A DNA stretch of 64,000 nt. Source: an uncultured Spirochaetota bacterium. GTDB lineage: Bacteria > Spirochaetota > Spirochaetia > Treponematales > Treponemataceae. Below, in pieces: positions 1 to 7,953 of this stretch; positions within the stretch are counted from its first letter, which is position 1, and each line of letters opens with the position of its first letter. The DNA is taken from NCBI GenBank assembly GCA_944389415.1, contig CALXMF010000001.1:372001-436000 (forward strand). Reading direction: 5' to 3'. The translations under genes were made by a program, and so were the position numbers. The notes below the pieces were generated by a model. The model ran no database searches. It worked only from the letters and a program-made list of their open reading frames with translations, and was not told where the DNA came from.

Positions 1-1
1 C

Positions 2-1357
2 GATGATATCACCGATGTGTTTGGCAGAGTACTTAATGAGCTGCTGGGTGTCCGCCGGTTTGATTATTCTCAGATACCGGAACATACTGTTATTGTAGCA
101 AAATCACTAAGCCCGTCAGAAGTCGGCGAACTTGCTGCAAGACACTGCAGCGCAATCATACTTGAAGAAGGCGGAGTTAACAGCCATTTAGCGATTCTCA
201 CACGAAATTACAGTATTCCAGCCCTGTTCGCGGTTCCGCACGCTGTCTCAGAAATACATACTGGGGATATGCTTATTGTAGATACCCAGGAAGAAAAAAT
301 CATCATATCGCCTGACAGTGAAGTAATAGATCAATATCTTCATCATATCGCACAAGAAGAAATGCGCCGAAACCGTTTGGCATCAAATAGACAATATCCT
401 GCTCTTCTGCGAGACGGAACACCCATCACAGTGCTTGCAAATATAGGCAGCGTAGAAGAAGCCCGCATCGCGCTTGATGAAGGCGCAGACGGTATCGGTT
501 TATTCAGAACAGAATTCCTTTTCATGCAGGCAGCAAATCAAAATAAGAAAAAGGGAAAAGCGGCCGTATCAATCTCTGAAGAAAACCAATTTCAGGCATA
601 TAAAGAAGTGCTGCAAATAATGAAGGGCAAACCGGTAACAATCAGAACGCTTGACGCAGGCGGAGATAAAATTATCAATGCGGCAGATATCCCTATCGCA
701 AATGAAAAAAATCCGCTGCTGGGACAACGCGCAATACGGTTAACCCTTGCTGATCCGCCGTTATTCAGAACGCAGCTTCGGGCATTATACCGCGCGAGTA
801 TGTACGGGGAATTAAAAATCATGCTGCCGCTTGTCACACACGTTGCTCAGGTAAAAGAGACATTCCGTATCATAAAAGAAGTACAGTCAGATTTAATGCG
901 GGAACAGATTCCATTCCGCACAAATGTACCAGTCGGGATTATGGTAGAAACAGCAGCGGCAGCAGTAATTGCGGATATATTTACGCAATTCTGTGATTTT
1001 TTCTCAATCGGAACAAATGATTTGACACAGTATACCCTTGGAATCGACCGCGAAAATCGCGTTGTCGCTGATCTATTCAGTGAGTTTCATGCGGGAGTGC
1101 TGCGCCTGATCGCTTATACCGTGCAAAGCGCCAGAACAGCAGGTATTCCTGTATCAGTATGCGGAGAAATGGCGGGGCAGGAAGAGGGTATGAAAGTTCT
1201 TGTCGGGCTTGGAGTCAGAACGCTCAGTATGACACCGAGTCTTATCTGTGAAGCGAAAGAAATCCTTTCACACTATACCCTTGATGAACTGGAACAAATC
1301 AGCGCAAAAGCATTTCCCAAACTTCCGTTGAGTCAGCTCGGCAGCTTTGAAACATAA
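2..1357 (+). CDS. ptsI: Phosphoenolpyruvate-protein phosphotransferase (PTS enzyme I), 5'-truncated by window edge
   Basis: Enzyme I takes phosphate from PEP and passes it to HPr at the head of the sugar phosphotransferase system, in the cytoplasm. The frame is open to the left edge, so the N-terminal HPr-binding part lies outside the window; the GTG at 17 is internal. The remaining 450 or so residues hold the swivelling phosphohistidine domain with the active His in GGVNSHLAILTR, then the PEP-binding TIM barrel: LFRTEF, TLDAGGDK, GIMVETAAA, GTNDLTQYTLG and the catalytic-Cys loop VCGEMAG. der follows after 28 nt, so the two may be co-transcribed. Identity as enzyme I is clear; whether it serves sugar uptake or only regulation cannot be told here. 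Confidence 0.93.
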   Translation, partial: DDITDVFGRVLNELLGVRRFDYSQIPEHTVIVAKSLSPSEVGELAARHCSAIILEEGGVNSHLAILTRNYSIPALFAVPHAVSEIHTGDMLIVDTQEEKIIISPDSEVIDQYLHHIAQEEMRRNRLASNRQYPALLRDGTPITVLANIGSVEEARIALDEGADGIGLFRTEFLFMQAANQNKKKGKAAVSISEENQFQAYKEVLQIMKGKPVTIRTLDAGGDKIINAADIPIANEKNPLLGQRAIRLTLADPPLFRTQLRALYRASMYGELKIMLPLVTHVAQVKETFRIIKEVQSDLMREQIPFRTNVPVGIMVETAAAAVIADIFTQFCDFFSIGTNDLTQYTLGIDRENRVVADLFSEFHAGVLRLIAYTVQSARTAGIPVSVCGEMAGQEEGMKVLVGLGVRTLSMTPSLICEAKEILSHYTLDELEQISAKAFPKLPLSQLGSFET

Positions 1358-1385
1358 TAAGTTAATATATTAAGGAAGAAAACAG

Positions 1386-2834
1386 TTGGATAAAATAGAT
1401 GATGTTGCTGAACAGCAAACAGAACAAAGTGAAAACACAGTTTCCAATCTCTATGATATAAATCAGAAATACAGCGGAATTCCGCTGATTGTAATCGCAG
1501 GCCGCCCCAATACAGGCAAATCAACACTGTTTAATCGTTTTCTGCACAGAAGGAGAGCGATAACAGATCCAACTCCGGGTGTAACACGCGATCCCATCTG
1601 TGAGCAAGCGTTTATTAATGGATTGCCAGTCCAGCTTATGGATACCGGCGGATTTAAGCTGGACCGAGAGACAGGAACAATGGAAGCGGTTATGGATGAA
1701 CTCGTTGTCCAAAAAACGCTTGAATCATTAAAACAGGCTGACCGTATCCTGCTGATGCTTGAAGCAGGCAACATAACCGGCGAAGATGAAGAACTTATTG
1801 CGCTGCTGCGCCCATACTGGAATAAAGTCATCGCGGCAGTAAATAAAACAGAGGGCGGAAGGCTCGCAGAAACCGCATGGGAATTTACCAGATTTGGCTT
1901 TCAGGATTTATTGTGCATCTCAGCAGAACATGGGGATCATATTGATGACCTGGCCAGGAAACTTACAAACGGCTTGGATTTTTCACAGGTACAAGTACTG
2001 TCAAAAGAAAAACTGCCAATACGTATAGCAATTGTAGGCAAACCAAACACCGGAAAATCAACACTTTCAAACAGACTGACACACTCTCAGGCATCTATCG
2101 TAAGCGATTATGCCGGAACTACAAGAGATGTCGTAGAAGGCTCTTTTAGCTATAAGAATCAATCATTCACTCTTCTTGATACTGCCGGTATCAGGCGCAA
2201 AGCAAAAGTAAAAGAAAACATCGAGTATTATTCAGTAACACGAGCTATTAAATCGCTTGATCGATGTGATATCGTTTTTCTATTGATTGATATACAGGAA
2301 GGACTTGCAGAGCAGGATAAAAAACTTGCGCAGCTCGCAAGTGAACGCGGGAGAGGCGTTATTTTTGTTCTGAATAAGTGGGATACACAGGAAGAACAGA
2401 CAAAAAAGGCATTCCGAGATACTGAAAAAAATATAAAAATCATGTTCGGTCATATGGGGTTTGCGCCGATAACTGCTATCTCGGCACAAAACGGCAGCGG
2501 CATTAAGCAGCTGCTTGATATCGCGCTCCAGCTTTATTCTCAATTAACAAAAAAAACAGATACCGGTATTTTAAATACAGCATTATCAGATTGGCTCTCA
2601 GCATACCCGCCGCCGGCAAGCAGGGCGAATCATTTTAAAATTAAATATATGGTGCAGACATCAGTAAATCCGGTATCTTTTCTGCTGTTCGCAACTCGTC
2701 CGGAAGCGGTACCTGACACATATCTTGCGTACCTGAGAAACCGCATCAGACAAGATCTGGGATATGAAAATATTCCGATACAGCTTGATATACGCGCAAG
2801 CCGCAAAAAATGGGAAGACCGCGACCAGACATAA
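1386..2834 (+). CDS. der: GTPase Der (EngA), ribosome assembly
   Basis: Der is an essential double-GTPase that helps mature the 50S ribosomal subunit. Two G domains are visible: GRPNTGKST, DTGG and NKTE in the first, GKPNTGKST, DTAGIRRK and NKWD in the second, followed by the C-terminal KH-like domain ending in RKKWEDRDQT. The 482-aa length fits the family after allowing for a 35-residue polar N-terminal extension. TTG at 1386 is taken as start because AAGGAAG lies 8 nt upstream and the domain begins only at about residue 35. Two oddities: both P-loops have T where most Der proteins have V, and the first G4 motif is NKTE instead of NKxD. Confidence 0.95.
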   Translation: MDKIDDVAEQQTEQSENTVSNLYDINQKYSGIPLIVIAGRPNTGKSTLFNRFLHRRRAITDPTPGVTRDPICEQAFINGLPVQLMDTGGFKLDRETGTMEAVMDELVVQKTLESLKQADRILLMLEAGNITGEDEELIALLRPYWNKVIAAVNKTEGGRLAETAWEFTRFGFQDLLCISAEHGDHIDDLARKLTNGLDFSQVQVLSKEKLPIRIAIVGKPNTGKSTLSNRLTHSQASIVSDYAGTTRDVVEGSFSYKNQSFTLLDTAGIRRKAKVKENIEYYSVTRAIKSLDRCDIVFLLIDIQEGLAEQDKKLAQLASERGRGVIFVLNKWDTQEEQTKKAFRDTEKNIKIMFGHMGFAPITAISAQNGSGIKQLLDIALQLYSQLTKKTDTGILNTALSDWLSAYPPPASRANHFKIKYMVQTSVNPVSFLLFATRPEAVPDTYLAYLRNRIRQDLGYENIPIQLDIRASRKKWEDRDQT

Positions 2835-2852
2835 TCTTTGCAGGAGGATTGT

Positions 2853-3212
2853 ATGCAATTGTACTCAATCGGAGAAGCAGAAGAGCTGACAGGGATTAAG
2901 GCTCATGTACTTCGTTATTGGGAAACAGTATTCCCAGTGCTCGCACCACGCAAAGATTTCGGCGGCAGACGTGCCTATTCAGCCCGCGATTTACAGATAA
3001 TAATGCGGCTGAAATATCTCATAAAAGAACGGAAATTTACAATCGAAGGCGCATATGATGAAATGATCGCAGAAACAGCGCTGTACGCCGACACACAAAG
3101 TATAACCGCTGATATACTGCATGAACTGCATGAACTGCGCGGAGAACTTTCCGATTTATATCTCGTCATTCGTAAATATCGAACAAACCATAAAGGCTCT
3201 GATGAAACATAA
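2853..3212 (+). CDS. MerR-family transcriptional regulator
   Basis: A 119-aa protein beginning with a winged-helix MerR DNA-binding domain: YSIGEAEELTGI, VLRYWE and GGRRAYSARDL are the helix-turn-helix and wing signatures. The tail after residue 80 is short and probably forms a dimerising helix; there is no visible ligand-binding domain and no cysteine metal site. ATG at 2853 is preferred over the in-frame TTG at 2838 because AGGAGG ends 5 nt before it. The gene follows der by 18 nt and its 3' end overlaps the next gene by 11 nt, so it sits inside a der operon. Its target is not evident. Confidence 0.8.
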   Translation: MQLYSIGEAEELTGIKAHVLRYWETVFPVLAPRKDFGGRRAYSARDLQIIMRLKYLIKERKFTIEGAYDEMIAETALYADTQSITADILHELHELRGELSDLYLVIRKYRTNHKGSDET

Positions 3213-4500
3213 TATCTCTTTATTTTCCGCTGTATCACAGGAAGCACAATCTGTCTTAAATCAGTTTGATGAAATTATCAGGCAAACACGTCCAATCAAC
3301 AGCAAACAATTTCAGCAGCTTCCGCGTGATATCAAACAGCTTTTTCACTATCTTACCGATGAACGCAATACCCGCAGAAGCGGTTATATGAATGACAGCG
3401 CAACGTTAACAGCGTATATATATTACTATCACTGGTGGAATTTAGTCCGCCTGACCACATTATTTTCCGGGATGCCGCCAAACAGTATCTTACCCTTTAG
3501 CAGCTCTCCAGAAGAAGAACTTGTCTGCGTCGATATAGGTTCAGGCCCGTTAACAGTCCCTACAGCGCTCTGGCTTGCCTGTCCTGAATTACGCTCGCGC
3601 CGGCTGACATGGTACTGTATCGACAATTCCGCTAACGCGCTTGCCGCTGGAACAGATTTATTTTATGCCTGTACAGCACGCACACACCTGACCGATTCAG
3701 AAGAGCCCTGGCAAATCACAAAAGTCAAAGGCTCTATTGGCACAGCGCTCCGTAAAAAAGCGGTATTCATCAGCTGCGCAAATCTTTTTAATGAAGTTAT
3801 ACAGAATTCTGATGAGCAGCTGGAAACAATCGCCCGCCGTTATGCGGTTCTGCTCGATTCATATACAGTAAAAGGAGAGCGGGAGAATACACGGCCTGTA
3901 CAAATGCTTATTGTAGAACCAGGTATTCCATACGCAGCACGATTTATCAGTCTGCTTCGTGCATCTTTACTCAAGCGTCATTATATTCCTGTGATGCCCT
4001 GTCCTCACCGAGTGATCTGTCCGCTTGACGGGAGAAGGGGAGGCAAATGGTGTCACTTCGTTATAAACGCAAAAGAAAATGCCCCGCAATCACTGGCGCA
4101 GCTGTCAAAAAAAGCAGGGCTGGAAAAAGACCGAGCCGTTCTTTCTTTTCTGTTTGCTCAATATACTCCTGCCTCAGCAGCTGAGAAATCATCATACACA
4201 GAGAAAAACAGCACATATGTAACAATACGTGTCGCAAGCGATCCCATTCGTCTGCCTCATAACCGGACAGGATTTTACTGCTGCTCAGAAGCAGGAATGA
4301 TACTGCTTACCACTGATACCGCCGCTGCGACACACATACATTCAGGGGATTTGCTCTCAGTACCATATCCGCGCGAAGATCGCCATGATGAAAAAAGCGG
4401 CGCTCTTATCGTACCGTTTTTCGCAGATACTCATTCAAAAATTGCCGGACATTCCCCGCGGCACACAAAAAGGGTCTTCCATGAACACACAAACAAATAA
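3202..4500 (+). CDS. Rsm22/METTL17-like SAM-dependent methyltransferase with Fe-S cysteine motif
   Basis: A 432-aa protein with a class I methyltransferase motif, VCVDIGSGPLTVPTALWL (about residues 109-126). Further on (about residues 265-288) comes a cysteine-rich stretch, CPHRVICPLD, then GGKWCHF, which resembles the CPHxxxCP...WCHF signature of the Rsm22 family. Members of that family act in small-subunit ribosome assembly, and eukaryotic members bind a 4Fe-4S cluster. A later segment (LAQLSKKAGLEKDRAVLSFL) also fits. ATG at 3202 is chosen over the frame's first ATG at 3121 because AAAGG lies just upstream and the overlap with the MerR gene is then only 11 nt. Its position after der agrees with a ribosome role. 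Function in bacteria is inferred. Confidence 0.7.
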   Translation: MKHNISLFSAVSQEAQSVLNQFDEIIRQTRPINSKQFQQLPRDIKQLFHYLTDERNTRRSGYMNDSATLTAYIYYYHWWNLVRLTTLFSGMPPNSILPFSSSPEEELVCVDIGSGPLTVPTALWLACPELRSRRLTWYCIDNSANALAAGTDLFYACTARTHLTDSEEPWQITKVKGSIGTALRKKAVFISCANLFNEVIQNSDEQLETIARRYAVLLDSYTVKGERENTRPVQMLIVEPGIPYAARFISLLRASLLKRHYIPVMPCPHRVICPLDGRRGGKWCHFVINAKENAPQSLAQLSKKAGLEKDRAVLSFLFAQYTPASAAEKSSYTEKNSTYVTIRVASDPIRLPHNRTGFYCCSEAGMILLTTDTAAATHIHSGDLLSVPYPREDRHDEKSGALIVPFFADTHSKIAGHSPRHTKRVFHEHTNK

Positions 4501-5611
4501 AACATTTATTCAGACAGTCGCTATCTTCGCAGTCCTTATCCTCTTTTTTGTTCTGCTTTTGGGAATGATGAAACCGTTTTTTTCTGTTTTGCTGTGGTCT
4601 GTCCTGCTGTATATTATCATTTATCCCCTGTACCGCCGGGCAACAGCGCACCTCAATCCGGAAAAACGGTTATATCAATTTTATCGGAGTATACTCGCAG
4701 GCATATTTTCGGCAGGGACACTGGCGGTAATTGTTGTGCCCATCGCGGTTATCGCGCTGCTTCTCATCAGACAACTCGCCGATTTTCTTTCCGCAGCGGA
4801 ACAGTATCTGCGCAGCAACAAAGATTTTTTTTCCTCGACACAATCAGGCATACGCATTTCGCAGCTGCTGAGTCAGCTTTCCATGGGTGCCATTGATCTG
4901 TCAGCGGCTGATATCAAAGCCCAACTGCTTGATTTTATCAGCCGGTATAATGGGCGTATTATTTCGTTAGGTACAGAAATCATCAGCGGAACAGGCAGTT
5001 TTATTGTTTCACTGCTGTTTATTGTATTTACACTCTTTTTCTTTTTCCTTGATGGAGAATATCTGCTCTCTCTTTTTTCGCGCGCAATACCAATCCCCTT
5101 GCCGTATATGGCGGCGCTGCGCAGTAAGTTCGCACAGATAACACGCAATTTATTTTCCGGATATATTCTGGTAGCTCTGTATCAGGGATGCGCGGCATAT
5201 ATTATTATGAAACTGTTTTCAGTGAACGGCGCGCTGCTGCTTTCAGTCACCTTGCTGTTTGCCTCGTTTATTCCCATGCTGGGAGCGGCAATCGTATGGC
5301 TGCCAATCGGTATATACCTGTGCGCCACAAAAACTGTCGCATACGGTATATTCTTTATTATACTCTGCGGATTCTGTGTCAGTATGCTTGATAACTTTCT
5401 GCGCCCGTTTTTCCTTAAAGACCGTATACAGGTACATCCGCTTGTTATTTTCTTTTCAATACTTGGCGGTATCAATCTGTTTGGCATGAACGGCCTGCTG
5501 CTTGGGCCAATAACAGTCATCATGTTTTTTACAGTGCTTGATCTCCTTACTGAACAAGAAGAAAAAACAGTACCATCTGAGACAGAACAGCAGCTGCCTG
5601 ATAGTAAATAA
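4481..5611 (+). CDS. AI-2E family transporter (PerM/YdiK-like membrane protein)
   Basis: A 376-aa integral membrane protein of the family once named for autoinducer-2 export, many members of which are now linked to other substrates or to Na+/H+ exchange. Two hydrophobic helices occupy residues 9-48, a third lies near 75-100, then comes a soluble loop, and four or five further helices follow from about residue 175, including FPF-like packing near the end (LGGINLFGMNGLLLGP). The family hallmark of a C-terminal GLLxGP loop is present. ATG at 4481 has AAAAAGGG upstream and overlaps the preceding gene by 20 nt. The last residues are hydrophilic and acidic. Substrate unknown. Confidence 0.8.
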   Translation: MNTQTNKTFIQTVAIFAVLILFFVLLLGMMKPFFSVLLWSVLLYIIIYPLYRRATAHLNPEKRLYQFYRSILAGIFSAGTLAVIVVPIAVIALLLIRQLADFLSAAEQYLRSNKDFFSSTQSGIRISQLLSQLSMGAIDLSAADIKAQLLDFISRYNGRIISLGTEIISGTGSFIVSLLFIVFTLFFFFLDGEYLLSLFSRAIPIPLPYMAALRSKFAQITRNLFSGYILVALYQGCAAYIIMKLFSVNGALLLSVTLLFASFIPMLGAAIVWLPIGIYLCATKTVAYGIFFIILCGFCVSMLDNFLRPFFLKDRIQVHPLVIFFSILGGINLFGMNGLLLGPITVIMFFTVLDLLTEQEEKTVPSETEQQLPDSK

Positions 5612-5640
5612 AAAACCGCTGACGAAATCCGCCAGCGGTC
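5608..5640 (-). terminator. Intrinsic terminator of the acyl-CoA ligase gene, possibly bidirectional
   Basis: ACCGCTGACG (5615-5624) pairs with CGCCAGCGGT (5630-5639) with one mismatch and a 5-nt loop. Read on the minus strand the hairpin is followed by TTTTTTATTTA, a textbook U tract, 27 nt after the stop of the minus-strand gene. On the plus strand there is no T run after the hairpin, so its effect there should be weaker. Confidence 0.85.
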
Positions 5641-5666
5641 ATGAAATTTACATCGCGCACAGCTCC

Positions 5667-7577
5667 CTAAAAAAGAGAGCTGATTTCTTTTTGATACAGT
5701 TCCGCAATTTTATACCGCATTATTTCCTGTTTCGCTGACAACTCAACTCCTACTTCAAACGGTTTTGCAAGAAGCGCAAATTTTCCTATCCGCTCAAACA
5801 TTTTAAACCCTGTTTTTCCGCTGACCAGTTCCTGTATCTGTTCTTCAAACAGTTTCTGAATCTCAGTTTTATGCAGCAGATCTTCATAATCATCGGAATC
5901 AATATGATGCTCCTGTGCGTATGCCGTTAACGGCTCTTTTGCCGGAATAATCAGAGCGCCAAGATACCGCTGATCCTGCCCAACTACAATACACTGAGCA
6001 ATATAGGGTGATTCATTCAGCTTCATCTCTATAGGCAGCGGTTCAACATTCTCGCCACCGCGCAGAACAATGGTATCTTTTTTCCGCCCGCGCAGAACAA
6101 TCTGGCGGTCAACCGTAAACATGCCGATATCCCCGGTATCAAACCAGCCGTCCGCAGTCATAACCGCAGCTGTCAAATCAGCGCGGCGGTAATAGCCTTT
6201 CATCACAGTTTCACCCTTTATCTGCACAGCGCCTTTACAGCCGGGAGGTAATTCTTTTCCTGATTCATCAACGATGCGCACCGCAACACCGCGGATAGCC
6301 GAACCAACAGTGCCAAATGTCGGATTGCGCAGCGGACGGACAGAAATAACCGGAGCAGTCTCAGTAAGCCCATATCCTTCCACAATATTTACACCGATTG
6401 CCCAGAAAAACTCATCAATATTTGGAGGCAGCGCACCGCCGCCTGAAATCCCGCCGCGGAAGTTTGTTCCCAATTTCGCCCGGATTTTGCTGAATACCAG
6501 TACACCGCCTAATGCTTTGAGCGGAGAAAGAAGCAGCCACGGCAATGTATAAAAAATCCGCTTGAGTATAATATGATCGTTTCCAAAACGGGCGTTCTGC
6601 CGGAAAATAGCACGCTCAAGCCGACTCTGAGCAACCGCCACATTTACAAAAAACTTAAACAGCACATTTGCGATACCGCCCGTTTTCTTCATTGCCCGGA
6701 ATACACCATCATAAATAGACTCAAATACACGCGGAACGGCCGGAATGAGATGGGGATTAAGTTTCTGAAAATCTGCCAGCAGAATACTGCCGACAGGCTT
6801 GGAATAACACAACGCAGCAGCCTGTACTAAAATAACATACTCACACAGCCGCTCAAATGCGTGCCACACCGGCAGCACAAGAATCGCGCGTTCTCCCGGA
6901 TTCAGATAAATACGTTCTACAAGTTCATCAAGCTGCGTAATAAAATTGCCGTAGCTGAGCATAACACCTTTCGGTTCGCCTGTTGTTCCGGAAGTAAAAA
7001 TAATGCAGGCAATATCATCTTTCTGCCCTTTTTCAATTTCTGCTTCTATCTGTGTCTCGTGATCACAGCGGAACGTATGCCCTTTCTGCAGCATATCAGT
7101 CCACTGCAGCAGCTCCACCCCGCAATCACGGGCAAGCTGCTGTTCTGTCTCCGTACACGGATCAAAACAAATCAGCCGGCGCAATTGTAGCAGACTTTTA
7201 CGCAACCCCAAAATTTTCCGTACCTGTGCGGGATTCTCAGCGATAACCGTTCTGCACTCGGCAAACGACAAAATATAAGCAAGGTCCCGTTCCGTCGCGT
7301 CACAGCCCCGCGGAACATCTGCCGCCCCGATGGCCATAATTGCCATATCAGCCTGAAGCCATTCTTTTCTGTTATCAGAAATAAGCCCAATATGCTCACC
7401 GCGTTCAATACCGCAGGCGATAAGCGCTCCGGCAAAATCAAGGACTATTGAGTACAACTCACGATACGTAATCGCGGCAAACGAACCGTCAGACGAACGG
7501 GAATACTGCGCGGGAATATCGGGGTGTTCACAAGCAATACGTCTGAGCAGCTTCGGCAATGTCTGGTCCATACACAT
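5667..7577 (-). CDS. Long-chain fatty acid--CoA ligase (AMP-forming)
   Basis: A 636-aa adenylate-forming enzyme that activates fatty acids to acyl-AMP and then acyl-CoA, probably peripheral to the inner membrane. The P-loop motif FTSGTTGEPKGVML (about residues 192-205), the A5 motif EGYGLTETAPV (about 400-410), WFDTGDIG and RGRKKDTIVLRGGENV are all in place and in order. The length and the AMP-binding signatures fit the FadD15/long-chain ACSL group. Two start codons are possible: ATG at 7577, only 3 nt after AGGAG, and ATG at 7571, with better 9-nt spacing. It is monocistronic, with a promoter at 7625-7653 and a terminator at 5608-5640. Chain-length preference cannot be read from sequence. 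Confidence 0.9.
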   Translation of the reverse strand: MCMDQTLPKLLRRIACEHPDIPAQYSRSSDGSFAAITYRELYSIVLDFAGALIACGIERGEHIGLISDNRKEWLQADMAIMAIGAADVPRGCDATERDLAYILSFAECRTVIAENPAQVRKILGLRKSLLQLRRLICFDPCTETEQQLARDCGVELLQWTDMLQKGHTFRCDHETQIEAEIEKGQKDDIACIIFTSGTTGEPKGVMLSYGNFITQLDELVERIYLNPGERAILVLPVWHAFERLCEYVILVQAAALCYSKPVGSILLADFQKLNPHLIPAVPRVFESIYDGVFRAMKKTGGIANVLFKFFVNVAVAQSRLERAIFRQNARFGNDHIILKRIFYTLPWLLLSPLKALGGVLVFSKIRAKLGTNFRGGISGGGALPPNIDEFFWAIGVNIVEGYGLTETAPVISVRPLRNPTFGTVGSAIRGVAVRIVDESGKELPPGCKGAVQIKGETVMKGYYRRADLTAAVMTADGWFDTGDIGMFTVDRQIVLRGRKKDTIVLRGGENVEPLPIEMKLNESPYIAQCIVVGQDQRYLGALIIPAKEPLTAYAQEHHIDSDDYEDLLHKTEIQKLFEEQIQELVSGKTGFKMFERIGKFALLAKPFEVGVELSAKQEIMRYKIAELYQKEISSLF

Positions 7578-7624
7578 AATCTCCTGTCAAAATGACAAAC
7601 TTTGCAATTTTATCAATCTTTTTT

Positions 7625-7653
7625 ACTATACAACCATATTTATATTAGTGCAA
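7625..7653 (-). promoter_or_regulatory. Sigma-70-type promoter for the acyl-CoA ligase gene
   Basis: On the minus strand TTGCAC (7648-7653) and TATAGT (7625-7630) are separated by 17 nt. The predicted start near 7618 gives a 40-nt leader that contains the short inverted repeat TGTCA-TTT-TGACA (7586-7598) just ahead of the AGGAG ribosome site. Confidence 0.6.
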
Positions 7654-7757
7654 GAGAGCAATGCAAATGTACGTCATAAACAGATTTATTTATATTACAA
7701 CTGCTTGCAGAGTTTCTGCATGTATTGAGAACACTGGATTAATATGCAGAAGGAAAA

Positions 7758-7858
7758 GACTCACTGAGTCTTTATACACGAGTCAGTGACTCACAGATAG
7801 AGACTCAGTGACTCGCGCTGCAAAACTCACTGACTCACATATTATGAGTCAGTAACTC
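7758..7858. repeat. Five 13-bp near-palindromic repeats at exact 22-bp spacing
   Basis: Copies start at 7758, 7780, 7802, 7824 and 7846, each 22 bp from the next. The consensus is GASTCASTGASTC (S = C or G); copies 1 and 2 are perfect palindromes around one central base, and copies 3-5 have one or two changes. The 9-bp spacers share no sequence. The array lies between two divergent promoters, about 105 bp from the -35 of the acyl-CoA ligase gene and 59 bp from the -35 of the 7954 gene. Spacing of about two helical turns suggests cooperative binding of a regulator on one DNA face. No similar site was noticed elsewhere in the window. Confidence 0.85.
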
Positions 7859-7916
7859 GCATCTCGTTTTATGTTTTCAAACATCGCCAATTCACACTAT
7901 CCGCTAATTTATTTCG

Positions 7917-7946
7917 TTGACTGTAGAACAGATAGGATGTTATAAT
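7917..7946 (+). promoter_or_regulatory. Promoter giving a leaderless mRNA for the 7954 gene
   Basis: TTGACT (7917-7922), an 18-nt spacer and a perfect TATAAT (7941-7946). The usual start point 7-8 nt downstream falls on 7953-7954, the A of the ATG at 7954. The in-frame ATG at 7948 would lie upstream of the transcript. Confidence 0.7.
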
Positions 7947-7953
7947 TATGCGC

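Noticed and set aside
7758-7858. CRISPR-like array
   Set aside because: Repeats are 13 bp and spacers 9 bp, far too short; better explained as operator sites.
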